From Schauerella fraxinea (GTDB taxonomy: Bacteria; Pseudomonadota; Gammaproteobacteria; Burkholderiales; Burkholderiaceae_B): a stretch of DNA of 64,000 nt. Every line of letters begins with the position of its first letter. Position 1 is the stretch's first letter. Below, piece by piece: positions 16,198 to 25,160 of the stretch. The notes under the pieces are model-generated. The model saw only the letters and a list, made by a program, of their open reading frames with translations, ran no database searches and was not told the DNA's origin. Where the stretch lies: contig JAVDKK010000004.1 in the NCBI GenBank assembly GCA_030849945.1, forward strand, positions 686,851 through 750,850. Reading direction: 5' to 3'. The position numbers and the translations under genes are program-made.

Positions 16198-17481
16198 TTA
16201 AACGGGGCGCGTGCGCTCGCGCCAGCGATCGCCGGCCTGATAGCCCCAATACGTTGCCTGGGCCACGGCGCGGCCCACCACGCCGCCCGCCCAGGCGAGC
16301 CCAAACGGCGCGAACACCGCGATGCGGTTCGTTTCACCCGTGATCGCCTCCGCCACCACCCGCCCGGCAATCGCGGTCGTATTCAATCCTTGCCCACCGA
16401 ATGCCGTGCAATACCAAAGCCCAGGTGCCAACTGCCCCACCTGCGGCATGCGATGGCGCGCATAGCTCATCAAGCCTGACCATGCCATCTGCACGGGCAC
16501 GTCGCCCAACTGCGGAAACACCCCCTGCAGTTCTCGCTTGAGCCGACCGGCCAACTGCGGCGGCGGGCTACGGCGCACGCTGATGCCGCTGCCCCACACG
16601 ATGCGATCGCCGTCGAGCACGCGGTAATAATTGCCGGCCCGGCGGTCGTCGATGATGGCGGCTGTGGTGTCGATCGCATCGCCAATACGTGCCCCCAGCG
16701 GGCCGGTGGCCAACATATACGTGGCAATGGGCAGCATCGCGCGGCGCAGTGCGGGCAGGAGCGCATCCGTGTAGCCGCCCGTTGCCATCACCACATGACG
16801 GGCGCGGATCGTGGCACGGTTTGTCGTCAAGAGGTGCCGGCCCTGCACTGGCGTGATCCGGGTCACCCTGCTGTGCTCATACACCGCTACTCCGCGCGAC
16901 GCTACATCGGCCGCTAGCGCACGGGTGTAGTTGAGGGGATGAATATGAAAGGCGTCTTCGTCGAAAAGGCCGGGGCCGTAGGCAGGCGAGTTCACCTGCG
17001 CCCGCACGGCGTCGCGATCAAGCAAGGTGAACCGCCGTCCGTAAGTTGCCATGCGATCCCGATGGGCGGCCAGCCCTGCTGGATCGTTGTAGCGCAATAC
17101 CTTCAGAATGCCGGGCGTGAGGCCGCCCGCGCCAACGCCCAAGCTCAGACAGGCTTCCCGCACCATCTCCATGCCTTCGATCGACAACCGGTACAGGGCG
17201 TCGAACTGCGCTTGGCCCACCTGCTTCAAGACGGCATCGTCATCGGCGGCGAAACCGCTGGAGACTTGCCCGCCATTGCGGCCCGACGCGCCCCACCCCA
17301 CGCGATTGGCGTCGAGCACCGCGACGGATAGGCCACGCATCACCAATTCGCGGGCAGCCGCCAGCCCGGCCAGCCCGGCACCCACCACGCACACGTCGAC
17401 GTCGCTGTCGGCGGTCAAAGCGGGATAAGACGTGGCGTCGCAGGCAGTGCAACTGTAGTAAGTGTGGGGATAGTCGCTCAT
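16198..17481 (-). CDS. FAD-dependent amine oxidase-like oxidoreductase (PuuB/OrdL family)
   Basis: A 427-residue DAO-family flavoprotein resembling gamma-glutamylputrescine oxidase. I prefer the ATG at 17481 (MSDYPHTYYSCTACDATSYP), because the Tyr-rich start before the Rossmann fold is typical of this family; an upstream start at 17514 adds 11 residues. The dinucleotide-binding motif GAGLAG lies at about residues 31-36, followed by VGWGASGRNGGQVSSGF, where PuuB-type enzymes attach or contact FAD. The C-terminus has an FGGQGLNTTAIAGRVVAEAI block. It has no putrescine-pathway neighbours, so it may act on another amine or amino acid. It is divergent from pldA. Confidence 0.85.
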   Translation of the reverse strand: MSDYPHTYYSCTACDATSYPALTADSDVDVCVVGAGLAGLAAARELVMRGLSVAVLDANRVGWGASGRNGGQVSSGFAADDDAVLKQVGQAQFDALYRLSIEGMEMVREACLSLGVGAGGLTPGILKVLRYNDPAGLAAHRDRMATYGRRFTLLDRDAVRAQVNSPAYGPGLFDEDAFHIHPLNYTRALAADVASRGVAVYEHSRVTRITPVQGRHLLTTNRATIRARHVVMATGGYTDALLPALRRAMLPIATYMLATGPLGARIGDAIDTTAAIIDDRRAGNYYRVLDGDRIVWGSGISVRRSPPPQLAGRLKRELQGVFPQLGDVPVQMAWSGLMSYARHRMPQVGQLAPGLWYCTAFGGQGLNTTAIAGRVVAEAITGETNRIAVFAPFGLAWAGGVVGRAVAQATYWGYQAGDRWRERTRPV

Positions 17482-17589
17482 GACGGTATACGGGGCGATG
17501 CGGGCGCGCCACACTATTACACACGGTTTCCGAGCGGGGGGTCGTCGATGCTACATTGCGTTCGTCCCCTATTCTGCAAGAAATCTGTC

Positions 17590-18882
17590 ATGAGCCGTTC
17601 CCGCTCCTTAGTGCCCACCCTGCGCGTGGGTATCGCATTGGTCGCGTTCGCGGCCGCCGTACCTGCGGCTCATGCCGGTGTTACCTACCGATTGGATCGT
17701 CCGAGCGCCGCCCCCGGCGAAACGGTGCTGATCGAAGCGGTGTTCTTCAACGACACGCCCACGGGCGCCGCCTGGAGCGCGCCGCGCCGCATCGTGGTGC
17801 AGTGGCGTGGCGCCACCGGCCAGCCGATCCGCACCACGGCGCGTGCTGTAGGGGCCGCTACCGAATTCAACGTACCGGTCAACAACTTTGCTCGCATGAG
17901 CTGGCAAGCTGTGGTGCCCACGCAAGCGCGCGGTCTGCAGGCCGTATCGATCGAGGGCCAGGCCGCCCTGATGGCGCTGGATGCGACGGGTCGCGAAAGC
18001 GGTACGCCTGCGACGATGGCGGCCAATACGCCTGTCGTGGATGCCCGCACGGGCGAGCCGTTGCCGCCTGCAGAAGTGACCCGCTTGGGCGCGTCGCCCG
18101 ACGTGGGTCCGGCGCCGGAACAAACTGCCATGGCGCAACCCAACGCGATTCCTACAGCGTTCAATTCGTTTACGTCGTCCCTCTCGGCATATCAGCCTGT
18201 GTACTTTGCCGTGGGCACGCGTGGCGGCACGACGGCGCGTTTTCAGTTGAGCGCCAAGTACCGGTTGTTCACGCCTGAAGATGCAGCAACGCCGAAGTTC
18301 TATGAAAATCTGTATCTGGGCTACACACAAACTTCACTGTGGGATTTGCAGGGCGATTCCAAGCCGTTTATCGATACGACGTTCAACCCCAGCGCATTCT
18401 GGCTGAACGAAAACCTGTGGACGTCGGCCAATCAAAACTGGCGCTTTGGTAGTGCGGCGGGTATCGAGCACAAGTCCAACGGCAAGGCCGGCGACGATTC
18501 GCGATCGCTCAACGACTTTTACCTGCAACCGTCGTTCAACTATCGCTTCGATGGCGGCAGTACGTTGTCGTTTGCGCCCAAGATCATGTCGTACGTGGCC
18601 GTGGCGCGCGAGAACAGCGATTATTCGGACTACAACGGCCATGTGGACTGGCGTGTGCGCTGGGCGCAGGATAACGGCCCGGTCGTCTCTGCGATGTACC
18701 GTCAGGGCGACCAGAAACGCCGCACCACGCAGGTCGATCTGGCCTATCCCCTCAAGCAGATGGGGGTGAACGCCAACGGGTACGTCTACCTGCAGTACTT
18801 CAACGGTTACGGCGAAACGCTGCTGGGCTACGACGAGCGCAATCGCTCGCAGTTCCGCATCGGCTTGTCGCTGGTGCCGTAA
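17590..18882 (+). CDS. pldA: Outer-membrane phospholipase A1 (PldA)
   Basis: A 430-residue outer-membrane beta-barrel lipase. The start at 17590 (MSRSRSLVPTL) gives a clean signal peptide with a cleavage zone near AHA/GVT; the longer start at 17464 has no such logic. The catalytic signature is present as IEHKSNGKAGDDSRSLND, matching the PldA HxSNG motif (His and Ser of the catalytic dyad, Asn in the same triad area). Barrel-like alternating strands run to the C-terminus, which ends RSQFRIGLSLVP. There is an N-terminal extension of about 150 residues before the barrel; the E. coli enzyme is only about 290 residues. Role: hydrolysis of outer-membrane phospholipids and maintenance of lipid asymmetry. 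Confidence 0.9.
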   Translation: MSRSRSLVPTLRVGIALVAFAAAVPAAHAGVTYRLDRPSAAPGETVLIEAVFFNDTPTGAAWSAPRRIVVQWRGATGQPIRTTARAVGAATEFNVPVNNFARMSWQAVVPTQARGLQAVSIEGQAALMALDATGRESGTPATMAANTPVVDARTGEPLPPAEVTRLGASPDVGPAPEQTAMAQPNAIPTAFNSFTSSLSAYQPVYFAVGTRGGTTARFQLSAKYRLFTPEDAATPKFYENLYLGYTQTSLWDLQGDSKPFIDTTFNPSAFWLNENLWTSANQNWRFGSAAGIEHKSNGKAGDDSRSLNDFYLQPSFNYRFDGGSTLSFAPKIMSYVAVARENSDYSDYNGHVDWRVRWAQDNGPVVSAMYRQGDQKRRTTQVDLAYPLKQMGVNANGYVYLQYFNGYGETLLGYDERNRSQFRIGLSLVP

Positions 18883-18897
18883 CCAGGATCACCACGC

Positions 18898-20436
18898 ATG
18901 AAGCGACCCGCGCCGCCCGCCCAGCCCCTGCGCCGCGTGCGAGCGTGGGGCGGCATGCTGTTGGTATGGGGCGCGGCCACGGGCGTGGCGCACCTGCTCA
19001 ATCATCATGTGTCGGTCACGGTGCTGGCCATGGTGTATCTGGCGGCCGTGATGCTGGTCGCTTATGTCACCAACCGCTGGCTCTCGATTGCCTGTGCGTT
19101 TTTGTCAGTGGCGGCACTCAATATCCTGTTTGTGCAGCCGCGCGGCGCGTTTCGCGTCGATTCCACCGAGCATGCCATCACCCTGGTGGCGCTCTTGTTT
19201 GTCAGCCTGCTCGCCACGAATCTGTCGTCCCGGCTGCGCGCATCGACGCGCCGGGCGGTATCGCGCGAACGCCGCGCGCGCACGTTGCAGCACCTGGCCG
19301 CCAGCATGGCGCTGCTCGAAGACGAAGCGCCGATGGTCGATGCCGCCGTCAAGGCATTGGAAGCGGATTTTGGCCAAGGCATCCTGGCACTCATCGACCG
19401 CGATGGCGCGTTGGTGATGCATGGCGCGATGCAAGCGCCCACCGCCCCCGCCGAGCGGCGCGATGACGCCATCGCACATTGCGTAAAAAGCGGTCATGCG
19501 ATGGGCCCGGGCACCGGGCGATGGGACGCGCTGGCCACATGGTATTTGCCCCTGCGCGCGGGTGAGCGCCGCATCGGCGCCATCGCGATTGCGGCCCCTG
19601 CGCAAACGGCGTTGCTGCCGGGCGCGGAAGAACGGCGCGAGCATGCGCAAGCGATTGCCGATCTCACCGCCGGTGCCCTGCTGCGGGTAAGACACGCCGC
19701 CGAAGCCGCGCAAGCGCGCGATCAGGCGCAATCGCAACAGCTGCGCAGCACCTTGTTGGCTTCGGTATCGCACGACTTGCGTACGCCGTTGGCAGCAATC
19801 CTGGCCGCTGCCACGTCGATGCAGCGGCAGGCCGATCGGCTGGACGCCGAAAGCCAGCAGCGCTTGCTGGCGCTGATCGAGAGCGAAGCCCGCCACCTCA
19901 CTGCCGTTACCGACAACACCCTGCACTGGCTGCGCGTCTCCGGCGATCATCCGGTGCTGAAGATGGATTGGGAAGCGCTGGAAGAGATTGCCGGCACCTG
20001 CATCGCCCGATTGCGCGCGCGCCATCCGCATCGCCATGTGACGGCCACGCTGCCGGCGGATTTGCCGCTGATCAGGGTGGACGCCGTGCTGTTTGCGCAG
20101 TTGATTACCAATCTGCTGGATAACGCGCTCAAGTATTCGGCAGATGACGTGGAGCTCACGGCATATGCCGACGACGAGACCATCACGATCGATATCCTGG
20201 ATCGCGGCCGCGGCATCCCGCCGGGTGATGAGATCCGGATTTTCGAGACGTTTTACCGCGGCGCGGTGCCCCCGGCGCAGCGAGGCGCCGGCCTTGGGCT
20301 GGCGATCTCCCAAGCGGTGGCCAGCGCTCATAACGCCCGGTTGAGCGTGGGTCCGCGCGAGGGCGGCGGGTCGCGCTTTTCCATCTTCATGCCGCTGGTT
20401 CCCTCGCCGCCCACGCCGGCCGACGAGGGCATGTAG
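18898..20436 (+). CDS. Short KdpD-like sensor histidine kinase (no KdpD/USP N-terminal domain)
   Basis: A 512-residue inner-membrane histidine kinase. The first about 110 residues contain closely spaced hydrophobic helices (WGGMLLVWGAATGVAHLL, TVLAMVYLAAVMLVAYV, and AHITLVALLF-like) plus the FVQPRGAFRVDS segment seen in the KdpD DUF4118 region. A GAF-like part follows, then the H-box SVSHDLRTPLAAI with His292, an N-box LITNLLDNALKYS and G-boxes DRGRGIP and GAGLGLAI. Compared with E. coli KdpD (about 890 residues) it lacks the cytoplasmic KdpD and USP domains that sense turgor/K+. It is immediately followed by the response regulator (stop TAG, then ATG) and by kup. Confidence 0.88.
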   Translation: MKRPAPPAQPLRRVRAWGGMLLVWGAATGVAHLLNHHVSVTVLAMVYLAAVMLVAYVTNRWLSIACAFLSVAALNILFVQPRGAFRVDSTEHAITLVALLFVSLLATNLSSRLRASTRRAVSRERRARTLQHLAASMALLEDEAPMVDAAVKALEADFGQGILALIDRDGALVMHGAMQAPTAPAERRDDAIAHCVKSGHAMGPGTGRWDALATWYLPLRAGERRIGAIAIAAPAQTALLPGAEERREHAQAIADLTAGALLRVRHAAEAAQARDQAQSQQLRSTLLASVSHDLRTPLAAILAAATSMQRQADRLDAESQQRLLALIESEARHLTAVTDNTLHWLRVSGDHPVLKMDWEALEEIAGTCIARLRARHPHRHVTATLPADLPLIRVDAVLFAQLITNLLDNALKYSADDVELTAYADDETITIDILDRGRGIPPGDEIRIFETFYRGAVPPAQRGAGLGLAISQAVASAHNARLSVGPREGGGSRFSIFMPLVPSPPTPADEGM

Positions 20437-21120
20437 ATGGCCATCCGTGTACTGATCGTTGAAGACGACCGTGATATCCGCAGCTTGCTGCACTCGGTCC
20501 TTACCGTGGAAGGCTTCGAGATCTCGACAGCCGTGAGCGTGAGCGAAGCGCGTGCGATGGTCGACCATGAGGCGCCGGATCTGATCCTGCTGGATCTGGG
20601 ATTGCCCGACGGACGCGGCGAAGATTTGCTGGCGGCCTGGCGTACGCTTGCCGTGCCGATCATCGTGGTGTCCGCCCGTGAAGACGAAGCAGGCAAGATC
20701 GCGCTGCTGGATGCTGGCGCCGATGATTATCTGGTCAAACCTTTCGGCGTGGGCGAATTGCTCGCACGCATGCGCGTGGCGCTGCGCCATCGCGGCACGT
20801 CGGTTTCGCCGGCGCAAACGACTTACGAGTTGGAAGGGCTGGGCGTCGACCTCACCACGCATCGCGTGACCCGCGACGGCGTGGAGATCAAACTGACGGC
20901 GACTGAGTTCAAACTGCTGGCGCGATTGGTACAAAAGGCGGGTCAAGTCGTCACACACCGACAATTGCTGATCGATGTGTGGGGCGCCGAGTATGCCGAG
21001 CACACGCATTACGTGCGGGTGTACATGGGAAACCTGCGTGCGAAATTGGAACGCGACCCCACCGATCCGCGGTATGTGCGTACCGAGGTGGGGGTGGGAT
21101 ATCGGCTTGCCGTGGAGTAA
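20437..21120 (+). CDS. KdpE-like OmpR-family response regulator
   Basis: A 227-residue two-component regulator. The receiver domain has the acidic pair Asp10-Asp11, phospho-acceptor Asp53 in LILLDLGLPDG and the conserved Lys in YLVKPFG. The C-terminal winged helix shows LTATEFKLLARLVQKAGQVV and the KdpE-typical VYMGNLRAKLERDP ending. The ATG abuts the kinase stop codon directly, so kinase and regulator are translationally coupled. The next gene is kup, and a KdpE-box-like direct repeat lies at 21141-21157, which suggests that kup is its direct target. Confidence 0.9.
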   Translation: MAIRVLIVEDDRDIRSLLHSVLTVEGFEISTAVSVSEARAMVDHEAPDLILLDLGLPDGRGEDLLAAWRTLAVPIIVVSAREDEAGKIALLDAGADDYLVKPFGVGELLARMRVALRHRGTSVSPAQTTYELEGLGVDLTTHRVTRDGVEIKLTATEFKLLARLVQKAGQVVTHRQLLIDVWGAEYAEHTHYVRVYMGNLRAKLERDPTDPRYVRTEVGVGYRLAVE

Positions 21121-21140
21121 CCGCCACACCCCACCTCATC

Positions 21141-21157
21141 TTTATGCGTTCTTTACA
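21141..21157 (+). promoter_or_regulatory. KdpE-box-like element upstream of kup
   Basis: TTTATG (21141-21146), 5 bp, TTTACA (21152-21157), followed by a C-rich tract. From memory, the E. coli kdpFABC KdpE site is TTTATA-N5-TTTACA followed by CCCCGCCC, so 14 of the 17 core bases agree. A TATAAC -10-like hexamer follows at 21168-21173 and the kup ATG is at 21202. Binding by the adjacent KdpE-like regulator is inferred. Confidence 0.55.
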
Positions 21158-21201
21158 CGCCCCCGCCTATAACGGCGGCTGGCCTGTTCTCCGCACTCAA
21201 G

Positions 21202-23082
21202 ATGTCTACCGCTGAATCCCCTAAAAATCTCGCTGCCCTGTCGCTCGGCGCCCTCGGCGTCGTCTATGGCGATATCGGCACGAGTCCGCTTTACGCTATG
21301 AAAGAGGTGTTCCTGCCCGCCAATGGCGTGCCGCTGGACATCACGCATATCGTGGGCGCGGTGTCGGTTATCTTCTGGGCCCTGCTCATCGTCGTCACCC
21401 TCAAGTACGTGATCCTGGTGCTTCGCGCCAATAACCGCGGCGAAGGCGGCATCATGGCGCTGTCGGCATTGGCGGCGCGCGCCACCGGCAATAATCCCAA
21501 ACTGCGTCACACCCTGCTGCTCCTTGGCGTGTTCGGTGCCGCGCTCTTTTATGGCGACAGCATCATCACGCCCGCCATTTCGGTGCTGGGCGCGGTAGAA
21601 GGCATGAGCCTCATTACCCCCGCGTTCGACAGCTTCGTGCTGCCCATCAGCGTAGGGATTCTGATTGGGCTGTTTCTGGTGCAGCGGCACGGCACCGCCA
21701 CCGTGGGCAAGCTCTTCGGCCCGATCATCGTGGTGTGGTTTGCCACGTTGGCGGTGGTGGGCATCCATCAGATCATTCAGGTGCCCGTGATCCTGACTGC
21801 GCTCAACCCGCTGCACGGCCTGGCTTTTCTGATCGACCGCGGCCCTGGCGTATTCGCGGCGTTCGGCGCGATCGTGCTGGCATTGACGGGCGCCGAAGCG
21901 CTTTATGCCGACATGGGCCATTTCGGCAAAAAGCCGATCCGTTTGGCGTGGCTGGGGTTTGTATTGCCGGCGCTCGCCATCCACTACATGGGCCAGGGCG
22001 CCCTGCTGATTTCCACGCCCACCGCGCTCGAAAATCCGTTTTATCTGATGTTTCCCAGCGGCTGGTTGATTCCCGCTGTGATCCTGGCCACGCTCGCATC
22101 GGTGATTGCCTCACAAGCCGTGATTTCGGGTGCGTATTCGATGACGCGCCAAGCCATGCAACTCGGCTTCCTGCCGCGTTTGCAAGTGCACTTCACGTCC
22201 GCCAGCGAAGCCGGCCAGATCTTCATGCCGCAGGTCAACCGCATCCTGTTGCTGGCGGTGGTGATCGTGACGATCGGCTTCGGCAGCTCGTCGGCATTGG
22301 CGTCTGCCTACGGTATCGCCGTCACCGGCACGATGATGATTACAACCGTGCTCACCTATTTTGTGGTGCGGCATGCCTGGAATTTTCCACGTTATATCGC
22401 GCTCAGCGCAACGGGTGTATTCCTGGCCATCGACGTGCTGCTGGTAGTGTCGTGCAGCTTGAAAATCGCGGATGGCGGCTGGTTCCCCTTGCTGCTGGCG
22501 ATCGCCATTTTCGTGGTGATGTCGACCTGGTATCGCGGTCGCGAACTGCTCGTCAACCGCATGCGTGACGACGATCCAGCGCTGCAGCCGTTTATCGAAG
22601 CGATCGTGCTCGATCCGGATCTGCCGCGGGTGCCGCGCACGGCCGTCTACGCCACTGCGAGCCAGGAAACCGTGCCCCAAGCCTTGCTGCACAATCTGAA
22701 GCACAACCGCGTGCTGCATGAGCAGAACATCATCATGAGCGTGATCTTCCACGAAGTACCGTGGATCCACGCCGACGAACGCGTGGATGTGGACGATGCC
22801 GCCGCAGGCTTCTGGCGGGTGCGCGTGAACTACGGCTTCATGAACAAACCCGATATCCCCGAGGCGCTCGAATGCTGCCGCAAGTATGGGTTGGCGATAA
22901 ATGCGTTCGAGACGAGTTACTTCCTCAGCCGCGAAACCGTCGTGCCCACCTCGGGTTCGGGCATCGCCAACTGGCGAGAGCATCTTTTCTCGGCGATGTC
23001 GCGCAACGCTGGAAACGTGGTCACGTTTTTCCAATTGCCGGATAATGCAGTGATCGAGTTGGGGACGCGCGTGCAGATATGA
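21202..23082 (+). CDS. kup: Potassium uptake protein Kup (TrkD)
   Basis: A 626-residue inner-membrane K+/H+ symporter of the KUP/HAK/KT family. The N-terminal signature LGALGVVYGDIGTSPLYAMK is at residues about 13-32, then FWALLIVVTLKYVILVLRANN and GEGGIMALSALA. There are about 12 hydrophobic helices, and a cytoplasmic C-terminal domain of roughly 170 residues begins after STWYRGRELL. Length equals the family norm (about 620-630). It sits behind the KdpDE-like pair with an 81-bp gap containing a KdpE-box-like repeat. Its stop codon overlaps the ATG of the SelA-like gene. Confidence 0.95.
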   Translation: MSTAESPKNLAALSLGALGVVYGDIGTSPLYAMKEVFLPANGVPLDITHIVGAVSVIFWALLIVVTLKYVILVLRANNRGEGGIMALSALAARATGNNPKLRHTLLLLGVFGAALFYGDSIITPAISVLGAVEGMSLITPAFDSFVLPISVGILIGLFLVQRHGTATVGKLFGPIIVVWFATLAVVGIHQIIQVPVILTALNPLHGLAFLIDRGPGVFAAFGAIVLALTGAEALYADMGHFGKKPIRLAWLGFVLPALAIHYMGQGALLISTPTALENPFYLMFPSGWLIPAVILATLASVIASQAVISGAYSMTRQAMQLGFLPRLQVHFTSASEAGQIFMPQVNRILLLAVVIVTIGFGSSSALASAYGIAVTGTMMITTVLTYFVVRHAWNFPRYIALSATGVFLAIDVLLVVSCSLKIADGGWFPLLLAIAIFVVMSTWYRGRELLVNRMRDDDPALQPFIEAIVLDPDLPRVPRTAVYATASQETVPQALLHNLKHNRVLHEQNIIMSVIFHEVPWIHADERVDVDDAAAGFWRVRVNYGFMNKPDIPEALECCRKYGLAINAFETSYFLSRETVVPTSGSGIANWREHLFSAMSRNAGNVVTFFQLPDNAVIELGTRVQI

Positions 23083-24170
23083 CGGCTTCGTTTGCGGTGA
23101 TCAATGCCTGGGGTACGCCCACGCCGTTTGGCGTATCGCGATCGCCGTTGGAGGTTGCCGCCGCTGCGGCCGGCGCACTCACCCGGCACACGGATATCGA
23201 ACGTCTGCAGGATGCTGTCGCCACGATGGTGACGGCACAGGCCGGCACCGAAGCGGCCTGCTTCTGCCATTGCGCCGCTGCAGGCGTCACACTGGCGGTG
23301 GCCGCTGCGCTTACCGGTACGGATGCTGTCCGTATCGCCGCGCTGCCCGATGTGGCGGACGAGAATGTCGTTGCGATCCAAACCGAGCATCAAGTCAATT
23401 ACGGGCATCCGATCACCCAAGCGATTCGGCTTGCCGGTGCAAAAGTGCTGGTGCTCGATGGCACGGTCGAGCAACGCATCCAGCAACTCGCTGACCATCG
23501 TGCCGCCGGTACGTTGGCTGCCGTGGTTGCGGTGTCGTCCACCCTCGTCAAAACGCCCGCCCCGATTGGCCTTGTCGCGCTAGCCAAGCGCGCGCGCGAT
23601 GCCGGCGTGCCTTTCATTGTGGATGCGGCCGCCCAGGATTGGCGGTTGAACGACCCCACCTGGTTCAACGGGATCGACATCGCAATCTTCAGCGCGCAAA
23701 AATATCTCGCCGCCCCAACCTGCGGCATCCTTACCGGCAGCGCTGCGCACATCGCCGCCGCGCGTGCCAACCTGGGCGGTATCGGGCGGGGGATGAAACC
23801 CACCAAGGAAGCACTGGCAGGCGTGGCGGCCGCCTTGCCGATGCGCGCTGCGCTTTTGCTTTCGGATGTACGCGACGCCAACATGGCACGTGCGCACCAC
23901 CTGATCGCTTCGTGCGGCGACCTGCCGTACCGATTCGATACGCTGGAAAGCGCAGACTATGGCCCCTATCCGCGCATCGCACTTACCTGCAGCAACGCTC
24001 GTGAAGCCACTATGCTTGCCGATGCGCTGCGCCAGCATGAACCATCGATCGTGGTCGGCCGGCATGCGTTATCGCAAGGCGTGGTCACGTTGGAACTTAC
24101 CCATGTGACCGATGAAGAAGCGCAAACGATCGTCGCGGCGCTACACGGTTCGACGGCGTCGAGAGCTTGA
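23079..24170 (+). CDS. SelA-like fold-type I PLP-dependent enzyme
   Basis: A 363-residue protein of the L-seryl-tRNA(Sec) selenium transferase-like family (DgaE/YhfS relatives), which contains PLP-dependent lyases and racemase-like enzymes; it is not expected to be genuine SelA. The ATG at 23079 overlaps the kup stop (ATGA). The small N-terminal part has TPFGVSRSPLEVAAAAAGAL; AACFCHCAAAGVTLAVAAAL contains the cofactor phosphate-binding region; VVAVSSTLVKT and FIVDAAAQ position the conserved Asp. The PLP-binding lysine is Lys208 in FSAQKYLAAPTCGILTG. The family fit is clear, but the substrate is unknown, and translational coupling to a K+ transporter is unexplained. Confidence 0.75.
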   Translation: MTASFAVINAWGTPTPFGVSRSPLEVAAAAAGALTRHTDIERLQDAVATMVTAQAGTEAACFCHCAAAGVTLAVAAALTGTDAVRIAALPDVADENVVAIQTEHQVNYGHPITQAIRLAGAKVLVLDGTVEQRIQQLADHRAAGTLAAVVAVSSTLVKTPAPIGLVALAKRARDAGVPFIVDAAAQDWRLNDPTWFNGIDIAIFSAQKYLAAPTCGILTGSAAHIAAARANLGGIGRGMKPTKEALAGVAAALPMRAALLLSDVRDANMARAHHLIASCGDLPYRFDTLESADYGPYPRIALTCSNAREATMLADALRQHEPSIVVGRHALSQGVVTLELTHVTDEEAQTIVAALHGSTASRA

Positions 24171-24241
24171 CGTGCCGGATGGCGTCGTCGCACTCATACC
24201 AATGCGCACACGATCGCCATCATCGAGGCAGCCGATCTGCG

Positions 24242-24952
24242 TCAACCGTCAAGTTCAGGATAGTGACGGAAGATACCGTCGCCAAAGGGCAGGCGCCGAT
24301 CGCTCTGCAGATAGGCTTTGACGTTCGGGATGGCGCCCACGCGGGCATGCAATGCCATCACCTTACTCAAGCGTCGCGATTGCTTGCTCATCGTGACCGG
24401 GAACGCATAGGCCAAGCCGTCCACCACATGGAAAAGCGACAGATCGGCATACGACCAGGTGTCGCCGCCGGCCAGCCACTGGCCTTGCTCTTTCAACACG
24501 TTTTCGAAGTAGCCCAGAAACTTCGGAATCCGCTCTTCGCGAAATGACTTCGCTCGCCGTTTGGCTTCATCTTGCTGATCTTCGTAGTACAGACTCGCTG
24601 CAATGGGATGATGCACGTCGTGCGCCTCGGCCACCAGATCGGCCAGCGTCAATTGCAGTTGATTGACCCATAAACGACCCGCCAGATCCTTCGGTGCAAG
24701 CTGATGCTTTTCACCCAGAAAGAACAGGATGTTGGCGGTTTGCCCGATGGTTTCGCCATCCGCGACCAGATAGGGCGGTGCAAACGGCGGGTGCTTGCGC
24801 GGTGACTGCATATCTTCGACCAAAGCATCCGCACTGCCGCCGCCTGCGGCTCGGCCGCGTTCGCGATAGTCGATACCCGCCGCTTCGAGCGCCAAGCGAA
24901 CAAACTCGCCGCGCCCGGGAATGCCGTCCCAATACCATAAGTCGTAAGTCAT
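24242..24952 (-). CDS. Glutathione S-transferase family protein
   Basis: A 236-residue two-domain GST. The start at 24952 (MTYDLWYWDGIPGRGEFVRL) has a GAGG-type ribosome-binding site just upstream and matches the usual YxLxYW...GRGE opening, with an N-terminal Tyr as catalytic candidate; a longer frame to 25366 adds about 138 unlikely residues. The thioredoxin-fold domain contains the cis-Pro region FAPPYLVADGETIGQTANIL, which ends with the glutathione-binding loop. The all-helical C-terminal domain has the GDTWSYADLSLFHVVDGL N-capping block. It is divergent from the Bug receptor at 25161. Probable detoxification role; substrate unknown. Confidence 0.86.
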   Translation of the reverse strand: MTYDLWYWDGIPGRGEFVRLALEAAGIDYRERGRAAGGGSADALVEDMQSPRKHPPFAPPYLVADGETIGQTANILFFLGEKHQLAPKDLAGRLWVNQLQLTLADLVAEAHDVHHPIAASLYYEDQQDEAKRRAKSFREERIPKFLGYFENVLKEQGQWLAGGDTWSYADLSLFHVVDGLAYAFPVTMSKQSRRLSKVMALHARVGAIPNVKAYLQSDRRLPFGDGIFRHYPELDG

Positions 24953-25070
24953 GCCTGGATCCTCATTAAGCGCACACGAATCGTGCCGGTTGACCATTGG
25001 CAATCTCTGCGCAAGCCCTGTTCCGACTTTGCGTATCAGGGAAAACCACGGCGTAAACGCGCCCTCGTTT

Positions 25071-25085
25071 TGTAGACAATCTACA
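25071..25085. promoter_or_regulatory. Perfect palindrome TGTAGA-CAA-TCTACA (candidate GntR/FCD operator)
   Basis: TGTAGACAATCTACA at 25071-25085 is a perfect 6-bp inverted repeat with a 3-bp spacer, located 75 bp upstream of the Bug receptor ATG in the divergent gap with the GST gene. FadR-type regulators bind palindromes of about this length, and one is encoded as the last gene of this operon (28620). The link is inferred. Confidence 0.5.
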
Positions 25086-25160
25086 TTAATGGCATTAGAT
25101 TGAACCCCGGGCCGCGTTCGTCGACGCCACGATAAAACACCATTCAGGGGTAGTCCTGCC

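Noticed and set aside
19105..21129. A 674-codon open frame on the minus strand across the kinase and regulator genes
   Set aside because: It is antisense to two well-supported genes in GC-rich sequence, lacks any recognisable domain, and has a composition (many Arg, His, Gln) typical of shadow frames.
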